Positions 1-10,560 of a DNA stretch of 50,549 nucleotides are shown here, in pieces. Under the pieces are notes generated by a model that saw only the letters and a program-made list of their open reading frames with translations, had not been told where the DNA came from and made no database searches. Source of the stretch: Spirogloea muscicola (Eukaryota > Streptophyta > Zygnematophyceae > Spirogloeales > Spirogloeaceae). The stretch lies in the NCBI GenBank assembly GCA_009602725.1, contig WELB01000002.1:1404518-1455066 (forward strand), written 5' to 3'. A program made the translations under genes and the position numbers. How positions within the stretch are numbered: position 1 is the stretch's first letter; each line of letters opens with the position of its first letter.

Positions 1-1088
1 CGCCGCCGCCCCGGCGGCGGGGCCCGCCGGCGCTGGCGGCGGCGACCCCGTCGCGGAGGACTGGCGGCTGAGCCAGTTCTGGTACGACGACGCGACGTGC
101 GCCTCGCTCGTGGCCGAGGTCGGCGAGCTGCGCGGCGGCAGGGAGCTCCGCGTCGCCTGTGTGGCTTGCCCATCACTCTTCCGCAAGCTCCAGGTACTCC
201 TCAAAGGGTCCCCGCGACACGAGGCGCTCGTTGAGATAGCTCAACTTGGAGATGCTTAATGGGTACCCTCCTGCTCAGGCTCAGCCTCTGTGCCCAATGG
301 GCTTCACTCTTTCACTGCTGGCTCTGCTGTGTAGTGAACAGACGTCCAATGCCGCCGCGGGCGTGCACCTGCTGGAGTACGACGAACGATTTGCGCAGTT
401 CGGGAGCTCCTTCACCTACTACGACTACAACAGGCCCAGCGACATCCCTGAGGAGCTGGCCAGGTCCTTCGACATTGTTGTTGCCGACCCACCATACCTG
501 GTACGAACTTCTGGTACTGTCAGCAGAGAGCCTACATAGATGACTTGTCAAGTCGCTACGAAGCTCTACATTTTGTCTTTCTGTAAGGGTAGTGCCTGCC
601 GACGACGAATACACATCAGGCAGTATCTGGAAACTCGTGTGCCAGAGTGCGGAGTGCCTGGAGAAGATGGTTGAGACCATGAAACTACTGGCGAACCCCA
701 ATGCAGACACCAAGTTTATTCTGCTGACCGGTAAGCCCCTCTGCTGTTGCTATTGCTAGTACACCCTCCACATTGATGGACTCCTCAAGCCAGCTGCTAC
801 ATCTTTTTCCAATGTCTGACAACGTTGGACTGCAGGTGTCATTGAAAGCCTTCGCTGAAATAAGAGCGTCCTAGTCAATAATTGCAGTACAGTGACAAGG
901 CAAAGCATGCCCTCCTGATTGAGCTTGCAGGGGCTATTCAGAAAGCTCGCGCTTGGACTCTGCTTGATGCCAGGCCGTGCACATTTCGGCCTCAGCATAT
1001 CAGGAAGCTGGGCAATGAATTTAGGGTCTTCACAAACTTCGAGCCCTCCGAGCACCTTGGGGCCTGGGAAGTTCTTGACCGAGGCTGA
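1..1088 (+). CDS. EEF1AKMT1: EEF1A lysine methyltransferase 1 (EFM5/N6AMT2 family), 5'-partial
   Basis: A class I SAM-dependent methyltransferase of the family that methylates a lysine of translation elongation factor eEF1A in the cytosol. The family call rests on four exons that join in frame: 1-193 (LSQFWYDD start motif), 342-500 (EYDERF, then the catalytic DPPYL at the donor), 646-730 and 931-1088 ([13 protein letters not shown], stop at 1086-1088). All three introns are GT-AG, and phases 0, 0 and 1 are consistent. DPPYL is the [DN]PP[YF] active-site motif typical of this family. The start codon lies upstream of base 1. The protein ends 145 bp before the stop codon of the convergent TCAIM-like gene on the other strand. 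Family assignment is confident; the substrate is inferred from homologues. Confidence 0.85.
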
Positions 1089-1233
1089 AGGTCTGATGCC
1101 GAGGTGACCCGCAAGACAAATAACAAAGAATGACCGCTGCTTCCAAAACTGACATTGTTTGTAGAGAATGCATAGCTGGAGGAGTGTGCAATGAGCCACT
1201 CTTTGGCCACAGTGACATCAAAGCGGACGTCTG

Positions 1234-3817
1234 TCATAAGTCAGACATGCTGAAGTCCCATTTCAAATAGACGAATGGTGAAGTTCCACCAGTGAAGCCA
1301 TGCTCATCAGCAATGCACAAGTTCAGACCCTCAGTATGTCTCCTCAAAATTGACGCAAATCTCAGCATTCTCATGCACGCTGAGACAAACTGGTCATCCC
1401 TGATATCCAAGCTCTTCTCCAGGCGCTTCAGCCCCAGTGTCTTTCGAACTTTTGACTGCAGTTGTGACAGTCTCTCCTCGGCCTGCTTGTACTGGAGTCG
1501 CCGTGCCAGCGCCTCCTCCCCCTTATGCTCGATGAAGTTGTATAGCTCCTTGTGGCTGGTGTCAACCGGGGTGGTGATGAACCCCATGTTTGGATGGATG
1601 GTCGGCAGCTCCTTGTTGTTGCTCTTAGTGGCACCCAAAGCGTCGCCTAGAAACTTCACTGATCCAGTGACATAGATGGGAAGCTCGTGAAAACGGCCTC
1701 CTCCGACGGCACCATCTTGTCGAGCTCCACTTGCAAGTCCGTCAAGAAAGCTGAAGTACTCAGCAGTGACACCTGTGCTGTAGCTGGTGTACAGCATTTC
1801 TACTTCCATCTGCCATCAAGGGTTTGCCTTGGTGAGTGCATGTCCAATGTTGCTGAAAGACAAGTACAATGCGCATCATCCCAAAACCCGACAAGGACAA
1901 AGAGCTACATCTGCATGTCACCTGTGTTTGAAAGCACAGTGTTCAGTGAGTGGGTCGGTGTGAATGTTACCAGCTTTGCCACAAGAAGCTCCTTGGCACG
2001 CCTGACTTGCTCGATCCGTCTTCTTGTGCGGGCCTGCTCCACATCGGGCTGTCCAAACCATGTTGCCCAACCTTCGTCCACGTTTCTGCAATCTATGCAG
2101 ATCCTTCCACGCAAATCTAATCCGTCCCATTCTCCAAGCACTAAGGTGCAATCTGCACGCGGTTTGTTTTGGAGTTATACAAGTATCTAAAACTTGCCAG
2201 CTCTGAGGTCATAGAGGTCATGGAAGCTTCCAGACAAGCGAGCAACAACAATGTCATCCTAGATCGAAGTGTTGTCAGCAACCCCGAAGAGTGCCCCAAG
2301 CACTAGTGATGCTAGGACGAGCTGAGGAAAGAGCGGCTGTGAAGCTTAGCGAATCGAGATTATATGAGGAACAGGGAGTTGCGGTGACCTGCAAGGTCCA
2401 GGTCGGGTACCTCATCGAGGCGGCGGGCCAGCCTATGAAGTAAGTCAGCGTGCTGATTGCAAGTCAGACCAAGTTTGCCAGATAGTTGCAGAGTGATGCC
2501 CCTCCCCATGCGGAGTGCATTCCTCATCACAATAAGATTTTGGTCTGTACAGTACAACTGACATGTCAATCATTAGAAAGCAAAGAGCAGACTCTGATGT
2601 GGGCACAGGATCACGAGGATTTCCAGGAGTGTTCCCTTGAATTGCTTGCAAACTGTGCCCGTACAACACAGCTCCTGTCTGCCCTGGCAGGTGCTGCATA
2701 GAGAAGCTGGGTCCTCACCACCAGTCATAGAGGCGGTTTCACTTTGCCGCTGCAGCTCAGAGGCCTGCTGGAAGAGGTCTGCGAGAAGCATCGCAAGAGC
2801 GGGCCAGGAAAAAAGTGAGGTCATCGTGCACTTGTGTATACTTCGTCAACTGACTGCTTCCACACAGCGAGTCACCCGTTCTCGCTGCCAAAGCAAGTCA
2901 CTGTGCTGACCAGAGAGCTTGAGCACTTGGTCCCCGGAGAGCCCGCCAGACACATTTGCAGATAAGCCACATACTGCCAGGAGGCGGCCCAAGGACATCC
3001 TGGTGGCCAGGGGTAGCTCCGCGCCTTCCCTCCGCGAGCGCTGTGGTGGCGGCAGAGTGAGCTCCACCTTCTCCAGTACGCCATCATCAGTGCTGCCTCG
3101 GTTGATGTACAGCTGCAGCACACTGAAACAACTATTAAGTAACCCCGGCAGCACTGGACCAAAGCCCAAGTGGAGAACTGCGGTATCTGCAGCTGGTCAC
3201 GGGCATGATCAGCAAACCAGCTGCACCAAGTCGGAGCCGATCACACCTCAAACGGGTACAGGCGAGGAGCTTGCTCAGCGCCACCGCCCTGCCGGGCATG
3301 CGCGAGGTACTCCTGCAGCACTTGGGACGACCTCTCGTTCGCGGCCTGCCGATCAAGGGCACGAGGCGGCAGTCCGAGCCTGACGATCCCAGCTCCCTTG
3401 CCCCATCCAGCGTGACAGATGCATGATGAAAGAAGCAAATAAACAAGGCAACAATCACAAGCAGCTGAAAATGATACGAACGACCAGGCACGCAGATTAG
3501 TGGGGAGATTGGTTGAGGCGGCCGCTCACGCGCTCGGCGGGGCGGTTGTGCAGCAAATCGGGGTGGATGAGCCGGTACAGCAGGCGGAGCTGGGACTTGA
3601 GGCTCGGCGCGGCGTCCGAGCGCGCGCCACCGGCGGCGGCGACGTGCAGCGGCCGCGGCGGAGGCTCCACACGCGGCGGCGGNCGCCCGCCGAAGCTGGC
3701 GGCGGCGGCGGCGGCGAGCGGCGGGCGCGGGCGCCTGAGGCGGGCCCGAGACGAGGGGCCAAGTGTGAACGACGGCCTGACCTGGAGCGACTCAGCTTGG
3801 CAGCAGGTGATGTACAC
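1234..3817 (-). CDS. TCAIM-like protein (DUF4460 J-like domain + DUF4461)
   Basis: Homologue of the mitochondrial T-cell activation inhibitor family (TCAIM), whose general cellular role is poorly known. Exon 1 (about 3817-3530) has an Ala/Arg/Pro-rich leader and then YRLIHPDLLHNRP, which keeps the HPD triad of J-domain proteins. Exon 2 (3345-3247) gives ANERSSQVLQEYL and exon 3 (3112 to about 2930) gives LYINRGSTDDGVLEKVELTL. Exon-like segments follow near 2815-2730, 2570-2360 and 2140-1918 (IDCRNVDEGWATWFGQP). The last exon (about 1800-1234) carries the DUF4461 core (IYVTGSVKFLGDALGA, IHPNMGFITTPVDTSHKELY). The leader is consistent with mitochondrial import (inference). The Met at 3817 lies in dispersed repeat A, so the true start is uncertain, and an unresolved base at 3683 falls in exon 1. 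Middle exon limits are approximate. Confidence 0.75.
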
Positions 3818-3875
3818 CTGTCAATGTAGTTGGCCACCTTCGTACTTGGCCACTCAGGCCCTCCATCACTCAATA
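3783..3875 (-). repeat. Dispersed repeat A, copy 1 (interrupted by the MITE)
   Basis: Matches, in reverse orientation, the repeat seen at 18430, 35427 and elsewhere: GCAGCAGGTGATGTACACCTG, then GTACTTGGCCACTCAGGCC and CCATCACTCAATA. The repeat resumes at 4377 as TACACACTCC, the other side of the MITE target. It overlaps the putative start of the TCAIM-like gene. Confidence 0.7.
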
Positions 3876-4376
3876 CAGTCAAACCTTGTTATAGGCACGT
3901 CGGCCGGTTTGGCGAAAACATGTGACTATATCGAGGGGTGTGCTTGTTCGTTGTATTCATGCGCCCCGCGCGCCTTCTCTCTCTGTAGAGGCACTATTGC
4001 CCCCAAATGTGCTTCTACCGTGACAATCAGCAATATATCAAATTATATTGAAAATGGCTTTTTGAGTTTAGGTTTAGGGTTAGGGTGTAAAAACTAGACC
4101 CTAACCCTAGACCTAAACCCGAAACCCCACACCCTAAACCCTAAACCTCAACCCTAATCCTCTGTAGAGAATATGACAAATATGTTGATTTGTTTTCCTA
4201 TAGGCACTTCTAGTGGGGAAATCTGCCCCGAAAAACTGTGCCTGTACATATAGGCACGTTCCTATATCGAGTCACATTTGCCTGGGGAAAAAAGTGCTTC
4301 CCGCAAAATGGTGCCACTATCGAGGTTTTGCCCTAATGTGCCTATATCGAGAGGTGCCTATAACAAGGTTTGACTG
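3876..4376. mobile_element. 501-bp MITE, Tc1/mariner-pogo type, TA target
   Basis: Perfect terminal inverted repeats of at least 23 bp: the left end begins CAGTCAAACCTTGTTATAGG and the right end is its reverse complement. Both ends are flanked by TA (3874-3875 and 4377-4378), the target duplication of Tc1/mariner/pogo elements. No transposase is encoded. TATCGAG-type motifs recur inside both ends (near 3929, 4266, 4319 and 4345) and may be transposase-binding repeats (inference). The interior holds telomere-like repeats in both orientations and a short retrotransposon 3'-end motif. The element sits inside dispersed repeat A. Confidence 0.85.
4067..4158. repeat. Interstitial telomere-like repeats in opposed orientations
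   Basis: Inside the MITE, GTTTAGGTTTAGGGTTAGGG is followed after a short spacer by CCCTAACCCTAGACC and several CCCTAAACC units. The units match plant/green-algal TTTAGGG and face each other, so the block can fold as a hairpin. It is degenerate and internal, so it is not a chromosome end. Confidence 0.75.
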
Positions 4377-4474
4377 TACACACTCCAGTTTCCCTGGAGT
4401 ACACCAGTGAAGAAGTAGAGCTTGGTGCGGCTGCCCTTATCAAAGGGAATTTCGTGTATTTGAAACAAACGAAG

Positions 4475-4650
4475 GCCAAATGGCCAAGTACAAAGGCAAG
4501 TACGTCTAAGACCTACATAACCTACAGCAGAATGACCCGCTCAGTAACCGCGGGTCAAAACATGAAGGTCGCTAATCGATGCCTGAATACTAGATGTCAG
4601 ATAAGAAGCCCTTCTGCCACCAACTAGAGCTCGCCCAGCTTTCTGGTGCA
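4475..4650 (+). repeat. Dispersed repeat A, copy 2
   Basis: Carries GGCCAAGTACAAAGGCAAG, GACCCGCTCAGTAACC, AGGTCGCTAATCGATGCC and the end block GAGCTCGCCCAGCTTTCTGG. These match copy 3 (7199-7385, reverse) along most of its length. No protein-coding potential is convincing; the short ORFs here are shared by all copies because the DNA is repeated. Confidence 0.65.
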
Positions 4651-6185
4651 AGGCATTAGCCTGGGCACGCTGCAAACAGGCATCAAAGAGGCGGCCGGAG
4701 GACCTACAGAGGGTGTCTACGATTATATAAAGGGAGCCACCGGCTAGGCAAACAGGCTAGGCAAACAGAGCGCTTCTCGGTCTCAGCCATAGGAAGTCAG
4801 ATGAGCTGAGGGGAGGAAGAGCAACCAGCTGCGCAAGCCAGAGGCTGCTTCTGGGCTGGCCTCTCACAACATTTGAATGCTTCTGGAAATGCTTTTGCTT
4901 CATGCTGCCGCCCTCCCCACCTTCTCTCGTGCTTTTTTACCATTACCTTAGCCCTCTCAGCCTAGGGCTTCGCTCTGTGTAGTCCCAATCCTTGCTAGTA
5001 CTTCTGCCTCGTGTGAAACCCTACCTTCCTTCCATGTCATGTGTTCCGCGTGCCTTGTCTCTTCACCTCCTTTATAACTGTTGAACTATGAAGACTTGGC
5101 AACTCTCCATGTCGCCGACTTGGGATGTCGCACCTCTTGGCTGCGTCCAACAGCCTCAGCTCCTTGTCTTCTCCACTCAAGAGTCCTCAACTGTGGGCGT
5201 TGCCTTCTCAGGAGGACCACTAGACCACCCTCGTCTCTGCGGTCCAGATCCGCTTTTGGAGGCACAGAGATAGACACAAACACAGACTGCACCGGCTCTG
5301 CCCTCACTCAGTGGCTGGCAGCCATAGCTAGAGCGCGATGAGCAGCAGCGCGGTCGCCTCAGATGCAGACTTGATAATCAAGCCCGATGTGTCGGGGCCA
5401 CGCTTTGTGCAGGGTGCGCGCTTCCACAGCCCACTAGGCTGAGTCAGATGTTTACCCAGCCAATACACTGTTCACCATAGTACCGCAAAGAGGTCCCCCA
5501 GCCAAGATTGCTGGTTCACCGTATCACTACAGTCAAGAGCAGCAGCACTTCTATGACCACACCCCGCCGTGATCACCTCCAGCTGCCATCGACACGCACG
5601 CAGCCACTTGCATAGCTGTATGACTTGCACTTTTTGGCCGTTTGGACCCTGTCCACTTGTTTTGGGCTGGCCTTTCACAGCTTTTGCCCCGATTGATTGA
5701 GATTGTCTTGACAACACTGCCAGAAGTCCTCCTTCCACACCTTGCTTGTGAGACATGCCAGCTTGGATTTTGCCCGCTGATAAGCAGGACCTTTACTTTC
5801 TTGATCTTGCTACCTTTCATGAGGATCCCACAAGTAGCCGTCTAAAAGCCTGTTGATTCGTCTAGTACTCATGTAGGCAGGACATACACACCATGAAGTG
5901 TGAGAAGATGTTAAAAAGTACATGGCTGGCAAATCGTACTACTGGCCCCGATGATGCAACGCTCTCGTGCTCGAGAATGGCCCTGGTAGCCTTGAGCGAT
6001 CCAGCATGTTGCAAGCACAACGTGAGCAGCCATTCACGAAACATTCAGGCCTGCTGGCCGATTACAAGCCGTCAGGCTTAAGCATGCAACGGCTGCGCTT
6101 GGGCAGCACACGTGACGACTGAGAGCTCCTTCCTTGCATCTACTGCACCCTTTCTGTCTCCATGGATGCTCGCCAATGCAGGAGC
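4651..6185. other. Gene-poor repeat-rich interval
   Basis: I see no convincing gene. A TATATAAAG box-like sequence lies at 4724-4732. GGGCTGG hairpin-type modules related to retrotransposon 3' ends lie near 4853 and 5664. A 34-codon ORF at 5338-5442 (starts MSSSAVASDADL) has no recognisable family and could be an isolated exon or chance. Confidence 0.5.
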
Positions 6186-6240
6186 GATGAGGTTCGAGAG
6201 AAGGCGCGCGGTGCGCATGAACGAACGTGAGGCCAAATCA
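6186..6240 (-). mobile_element. RLE-LINE family A 3'-end fragment
   Basis: GAGAGAAGGCGCGCGGTGCGCATGAA is the reverse complement of the conserved family A 3' terminus, followed by the GAGGCCAAATCAAG part of its 3' UTR. Severely 5'-truncated. I could not find a clear target-site duplication. Confidence 0.55.
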
Positions 6241-6415
6241 AGCGGATTTGCGTTGGAGAACACCAGCCAGCTTCAAATCGAGTGCTCCAGTCAGCTGTGT
6301 ACCTCGTTCATGATTCAACCTCACAAACACAGCAAACAACCCACTGGGAGGTGGGTGATGATAACTGAGCTGTCGTGAGTTGCAAGGGCGTTGGGGGGTG
6401 CAGATAGACCCGATA

Positions 6416-6457
6416 GCAAGCGAAGCGAAGAAGCGAAGCGAAGCGGCGAAGCGAGGA
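6416..6457. repeat. GCGAA short tandem repeat
   Basis: AGCGAAGCGAAGAAGCGAAG and continuing GCGAA/GCGGCGAA units form an imperfect 5-bp tandem array at the left edge of the first quinone-reductase duplication unit. Confidence 0.7.
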
Positions 6458-6479
6458 CAGAGACGCTCGTGCTTGCAGG

Positions 6480-6835
6480 AACTGGACGGGATTCACCTCA
6501 GAGGCTCGTGGCCGTCGATTGCCCATCGAGAAAATGGGCTGAAGGATCTCAGGCACGTGTTGACCACTGACACGCCTACCGAGGTGGCTTCGCCTGCGAG
6601 GCCGGACACCTGCACGTGCGGGTGCTGGCGGCAGCGGCCCCGGTACGGGCGTCAGCGCGGCACCACGTGGCGGCTACCACGGCGCTGCCGCTAGCGGGGA
6701 CCGCGGCCCCGGCGCGGGCGCCGCGGTAGCGGCGGGGCAGGTTAGCGAGGACTTAGCTGCCGCAGAGGCGGGCAGGTTACTGCCAGGGGCGGCACTTGCG
6801 CCGTTGCTGGGAGGGGGGGGGGGGAGGTGCCTCTG
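6480..6835. repeat. Left part of tandem duplication unit 1 (QOR copy 1 upstream)
   Basis: Resembles 10560-10890 in order and content: GAGGCTC..CCGT.GAT, then GCGGTAGCGGCGGGGCA(G/A)GTTAGCGA, then GGCGCTTGCGCCGTT-like sequence, then a pyrimidine or purine homopolymer tract. It marks the common promoter-proximal part of the duplicated quinone reductase locus. No coding function is supported in it. Confidence 0.6.
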
Positions 6836-6925
6836 GAAGCGAAGTGAGCTCTTCCTGGAAGCGCCCTCCTTCCGCAGGGTGCTGCCCTTCCCGGTGGCTC
6901 GGTGCCTTTGGGTCTGGTGTCCTGC

Positions 6926-7190
6926 TACCGTATGCGACTGTCTATGTCCCTGCAGCGATCCCAAGCGCTTGCTTTGCACCGCCGCGCTGGTCGCGCCCTT
7001 GCAGCAGCCTCTGGCTTGCGCAGCGGGGTTGCTCTTCCTCCCCTCAGCTCATCTGACTTCCTACTGCTGACACGGGGGTATTGAGGGCGCCCTGTCTGCC
7101 TAGCCTTTGGCTCCGTCATGAACACCTGTATGCATCTGGCTGGCATTTCACAGCCGATTCTTTCATATCAGCAGCCGCTTTCTTTTCCGC
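6926..7190 (+). mobile_element. RLE-LINE family C, C-terminal and 3' UTR fragment
   Basis: An ORF tail with RMRLSMSLQRSQALALHRR and ending LLLTRGY-stop at 7082 matches the C-termini at 27962-28122 and 29948-30101. It is followed by a 3' UTR (CATGAACACCTGTATGCATC, GGCTGGCATTTCACAGCC hairpin, CATATCAGCAGCCGCTTTC) repeated at 30229-30297 and, more diverged, at 35300-35352. It is inserted between the duplicated upstream block and the QOR copy 1 promoter. Confidence 0.7.
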
Positions 7191-7198
7191 AGCCGCTT

Positions 7199-7385
7199 TC
7201 ATTCTCCAGAAAGCTGGGCGAGCTCTGGTTCGCGGCAGCAGGGCTTTAAGATGTGCCATCCGGTATTCAGGCACCGATTGGCGACCTCTATGTGCTGATC
7301 AGTGATCAAGAAGTGGGTCACCATCTGCAGTGGGCAATGTACGTCACTGGATGTGCTTGCCGTGTACTTGGCCACCACTTTCGAC
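7199..7385 (-). repeat. Dispersed repeat A, copy 3, upstream of QOR copy 1
   Basis: In reverse orientation it reads from the end block (CCAGAAAGCTGGGCGAGCTC) to GTACTTGGCCACC. It lies about 100 bp upstream of the QOR copy 1 start codon. CTATAAG at 7438 lies between the repeat and the ATG. Confidence 0.7.
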
Positions 7386-7484
7386 CTTCCATTATAATGT
7401 TGTGCACAAGCTTTCCTCCCTCCTCTCTCCCTCCTCCCTATAAGTAAGAGGCAGCCCCCCCGGCCACATTCCTCGTCCCTGGCC

Positions 7485-9132
7485 ATGCTCCTCGCCGCCT
7501 CCGCCGCCGCGCCCGCCGCCCTCGCCGCCGCGCCCGCCGCCCGCCTCCGCCTCGCCTGCCGCCTCCGCCGCAGCGCCGCGCCCGCCGCGAGCATGGCGGC
7601 CCCCGCCACCAACTCCATGAAGGGCTGGTACTACGAGCACAAGGGCGACCCGCTGGAGGTGCTCAAGTTCGGCGACCTGCCGGCGCCCAGCCCGGGCCCC
7701 AAGCAGGTGCTGGTGCAGGTCAAGGCCGCGGGGCTCAACCCCGTCGACAAGATGGTCATCACGGGCTTCCTCGGCGGCGACGCGCCGTTCCCTGTGAGCC
7801 TTGCCACCTTCGTGCTCGGTCTAATGCCGTCATCGTTCGTATTGTCCACGCTTAGCGAGGGGCGTCCTCGTCCAACATGCACGAACCAGCTGAACTTGGT
7901 GCATTGTGACGTCTGGGTGCTGCTTCGCCTAAGGACGCTTGTGGTGATTAAGCCACTGCTGGCTGGTCCAAGCGGCCACGTTACTCACGTTACCTTTGTG
8001 GTTGACTGATTCCTCCTTTTCGGTTGGGCTGTCGAGTCTCAGAGGACGCCTGGGTGGGAGCTTGCTGGCGTCGTCAAGGAGGTGGGTGATGGCGTGACGA
8101 AGTTCAAGCCTGGTGACGAAGTTTACGCTGGGACGGGATGATCACGAATGGCAGCTTGGCGGAGCTTGCACTCATTTCGGAAGCTGCATTGGCCCCCAAG
8201 CCCTCGAATATGTCATTTGTGGAAGCTGTGGCTGTGCCTGTGGGCACAATGACGGCCCTGCAAGTGCTTCGAGCTGCTGACCTGAAGGAAGGCCAGAAGG
8301 TCTTCATCAGTGCTGGTGCTGGTGGTGTCGGCTCCATTGCTATCCAGGTCCACGCCTGCAAATTTCGCCTCTTGGTGTTAGCTGGCATGACCACTGAAAA
8401 GGGGCTTAAGAGTCCAGGCATAAAGTATGTCTTCTGAGGTGATTGACGCACCTTGCTGTACGTAGCAGTTGGTCGTTTGCTGCCGTGCTGGGGCAGCTGC
8501 TGCTTACTTACCGTGCACGCCACGCTAGCCTGTGCAGTTGGCCAAGGTGGTCTTTAAGGCCGGTGAGGTTGCCTCGAGCGCCAGTGCGCCTAAGCACGAC
8601 CTCCTCAAGAGCCTTGGCGCTGACCGCGTGATCGACTACAAAACTGAGAAGGTTGAAGAGGTCCTGTCAGACTACGATCTTGTTTTTGACGCCGTGGGTA
8701 AGACAGCGAACAGACCTTCAGACCTGAGCTTTTGTATTTCATCTGTCATATGTCGATAGCTTCGATCCTTATGTATATATTGTGCCTCAATCTATTGCAG
8801 CACATCTTTGTTTACACGGTACCGTGATACAAGCTGACCCACTGCCAGCCGCCACTATCTGTGCAGGTGAGGCCAGCAAGGGTCTCAAGATCATCAAGGA
8901 GGGCGGGAAGGTATTTACCATCGCCGACTTTGGAGCTCCTGAGCCGGTGCAGAAGATCCAGGTCAGTTTCAAGGGGGAAGAACTGGAGAAGATGACGCCA
9001 TATTTTGAGAAGGGAGAGCTCAAAGTTATTTTGGACCCCACAGGCCCTTATCCTCTAGAGAAGGCCTCAGATGGCATTGCATACCTTCTCAAGGGCCGCG
9101 CCACTGGCAAAATTGTGATCACTGTCCCGTAG
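7485..9132 (+). pseudogene. Quinone oxidoreductase-like (MDR, zinc-less), copy 1, 1-bp frameshift
   Basis: NAD(P)H-dependent medium-chain reductase of the QOR/ceQORH-like group. Exons 7485-7793, 8043-8347, 8538-8697 and 8867-9132 have consistent phases. Exon 1 starts with an Ala/Arg-rich leader (MLLAASAAAPAALAA, CRLRRS), likely plastid or mitochondrial targeting, before SMKGWYYEHKGDPLEV. The nucleotide-binding loop AGAGGVGSIAIQLAK spans exons 2-3, followed by KSLGADRVIDYKTE. In exon 2, after GDEVY near 8127, one G is missing relative to copy 2; the frame shifts and meets TGA within about four codons. Downstream sequence stays coherent in the other frame. This is either a recent pseudogene or a base-call error. 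Confidence 0.75.
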
Positions 9133-10560
9133 TAATGCTTTAATTTTACTGATGTAGCAGAATCTTAATGTGCTGTTGGTCATGTCATTGAAAAATATTA
9201 GTGAGGATAAGTTGAAGTAGAACCAGGCCTTAGCTTCTAGATCTGACGCTGTGATAGCAGCTCGCTCAGTTGCACTAGAACAATTTAGAATCTCATAAGA
9301 GGTTCTTGTTATCTCGCTCAGAAGCTCTTCAGAAAGATGATGATGACTAGCTGTTTTCAAAAGCTCAGTCGTCGCCATGGAGCTACAAGTTGCCTGTCAT
9401 GCACAACATGGTCACATCTGCTATTGTAGCACGTCAGCATGTTAGTCAGGCACTTGTGAGCAGTTCTTAAGTCAGAAATTCGACCAGTAACAGTAGACTG
9501 ACGTAGGAATGCGACATGAACGTCTGCTGGAACACTCAGATTGAGCTTGAACACTTGCTTGCAAATGCCTTGAAGCATCTGCATGTACAGATCCGATAGT
9601 GCTGCCCCCTCTTTTCTCGGTCAAAAATTAGGGACTAATGCAGGAGTATAGACGAACGCATAAATTGGACACCACGTGCTTGGTAATTATCTAAGTACAA
9701 TCATACTATGCACACCTGGACTATCTAAGGGCCGCCTTGCCTGCAAGCGTCGAACGTGGGAAGCACATCAGAACAGCCGCTTTCTGTTTAATATGCATAC
9801 AAGCCTGGCTCTAACGGGTTAGCTTCAAGAACAGCCATATAGAGCTCGTCAAAGCTGTCAGAAGTTGGCACTGGCAACTACCCCAGCCCGGGAACTTCAC
9901 AAGAAGCCCTCATCACAATGTGGTTGGTGAGGTGGTTGGCGAGCTGTGCTTGTGTATGTGCATGGAAACGAGGAGCAGTTACGTATACAGAGGTTCTGTG
10001 CACGTGAGCTTATCACCTGCCTTGGAATCTTGCGCTGCCAAGAAATGTGGCTAGCCTGCGCAGCATCAGGTCATCATCCCCTGCAGGCCCTAAACACTTT
10101 CTGATCAGCATTTGGTGCACGCCACTGCCCGATAAACACAAAGTGCGTAAGTGGAGCACCTTGTTGCGGCCATGTCAAGCTTGAGAGTGGCCTTGGCCAT
10201 CGGGGGGGCACGGCAGTCCTGCGTGTGGGCTCAAGATTGGTAACGACCAGCAGTGTGGAGGTCCTGCATTTAAGAGGCTGCACAACTTACTAAGCAGCGC
10301 AGTCGCCATAAAATCCACGATTGGAGCGAAGGCTGTGGAAAGCCACAAAATGATGAAGTAGGTCAAAGGAGTTGGAAAACGTGGTGACCATCTCGGCTGC
10401 CTGTTCAGTCTACCCCTAGTCAGCAGCCGCAAGCCGGAAAGACGGCGATCAGCACATAAGCTCTTCCAGTACAAGGCAATACATATCAACATCTTTCAGC
10501 TTGGAAAGAGCGGAAGTAGCTGCTGGGCTGCCCTTCCCATGCTTAGCGGGGCACGGCTAC
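9133..10560. other. Downstream flank of duplication unit 1; possible minus-strand exons
   Basis: Resembles the sequence after copy 2 (12601-14010), e.g. TGCTGTTGG..ATGTC, CTTGCCTGCAAGCG, ACAGCCATA and GCATCAGGTCATCATCC. On the minus strand 9584-9357 is an uninterrupted ORF with a protein-like stretch (VFKLNLSVPADVHVAFLRQ) and 9378-9067 another. I do not recognise a family. The counterpart in unit 2 is broken by stops, so if this is a gene only unit 1 could be intact. Confidence 0.35.

Noticed and set aside
4067-4158. Chromosome end
   Set aside because: The telomere-like units are degenerate, face both ways, lie inside a MITE, and coding genes continue on both sides.
6674-7070. GC-rich ORFs on both strands before QOR copy 1
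   Set aside because: They span the duplicated non-coding block and a retrotransposon fragment; no conserved peptide other than the LINE tail.
7199-7640. 139-residue minus ORF containing HIEVANRCLNTG
   Set aside because: It is repeat A read through into the antisense of the quinone reductase leader.
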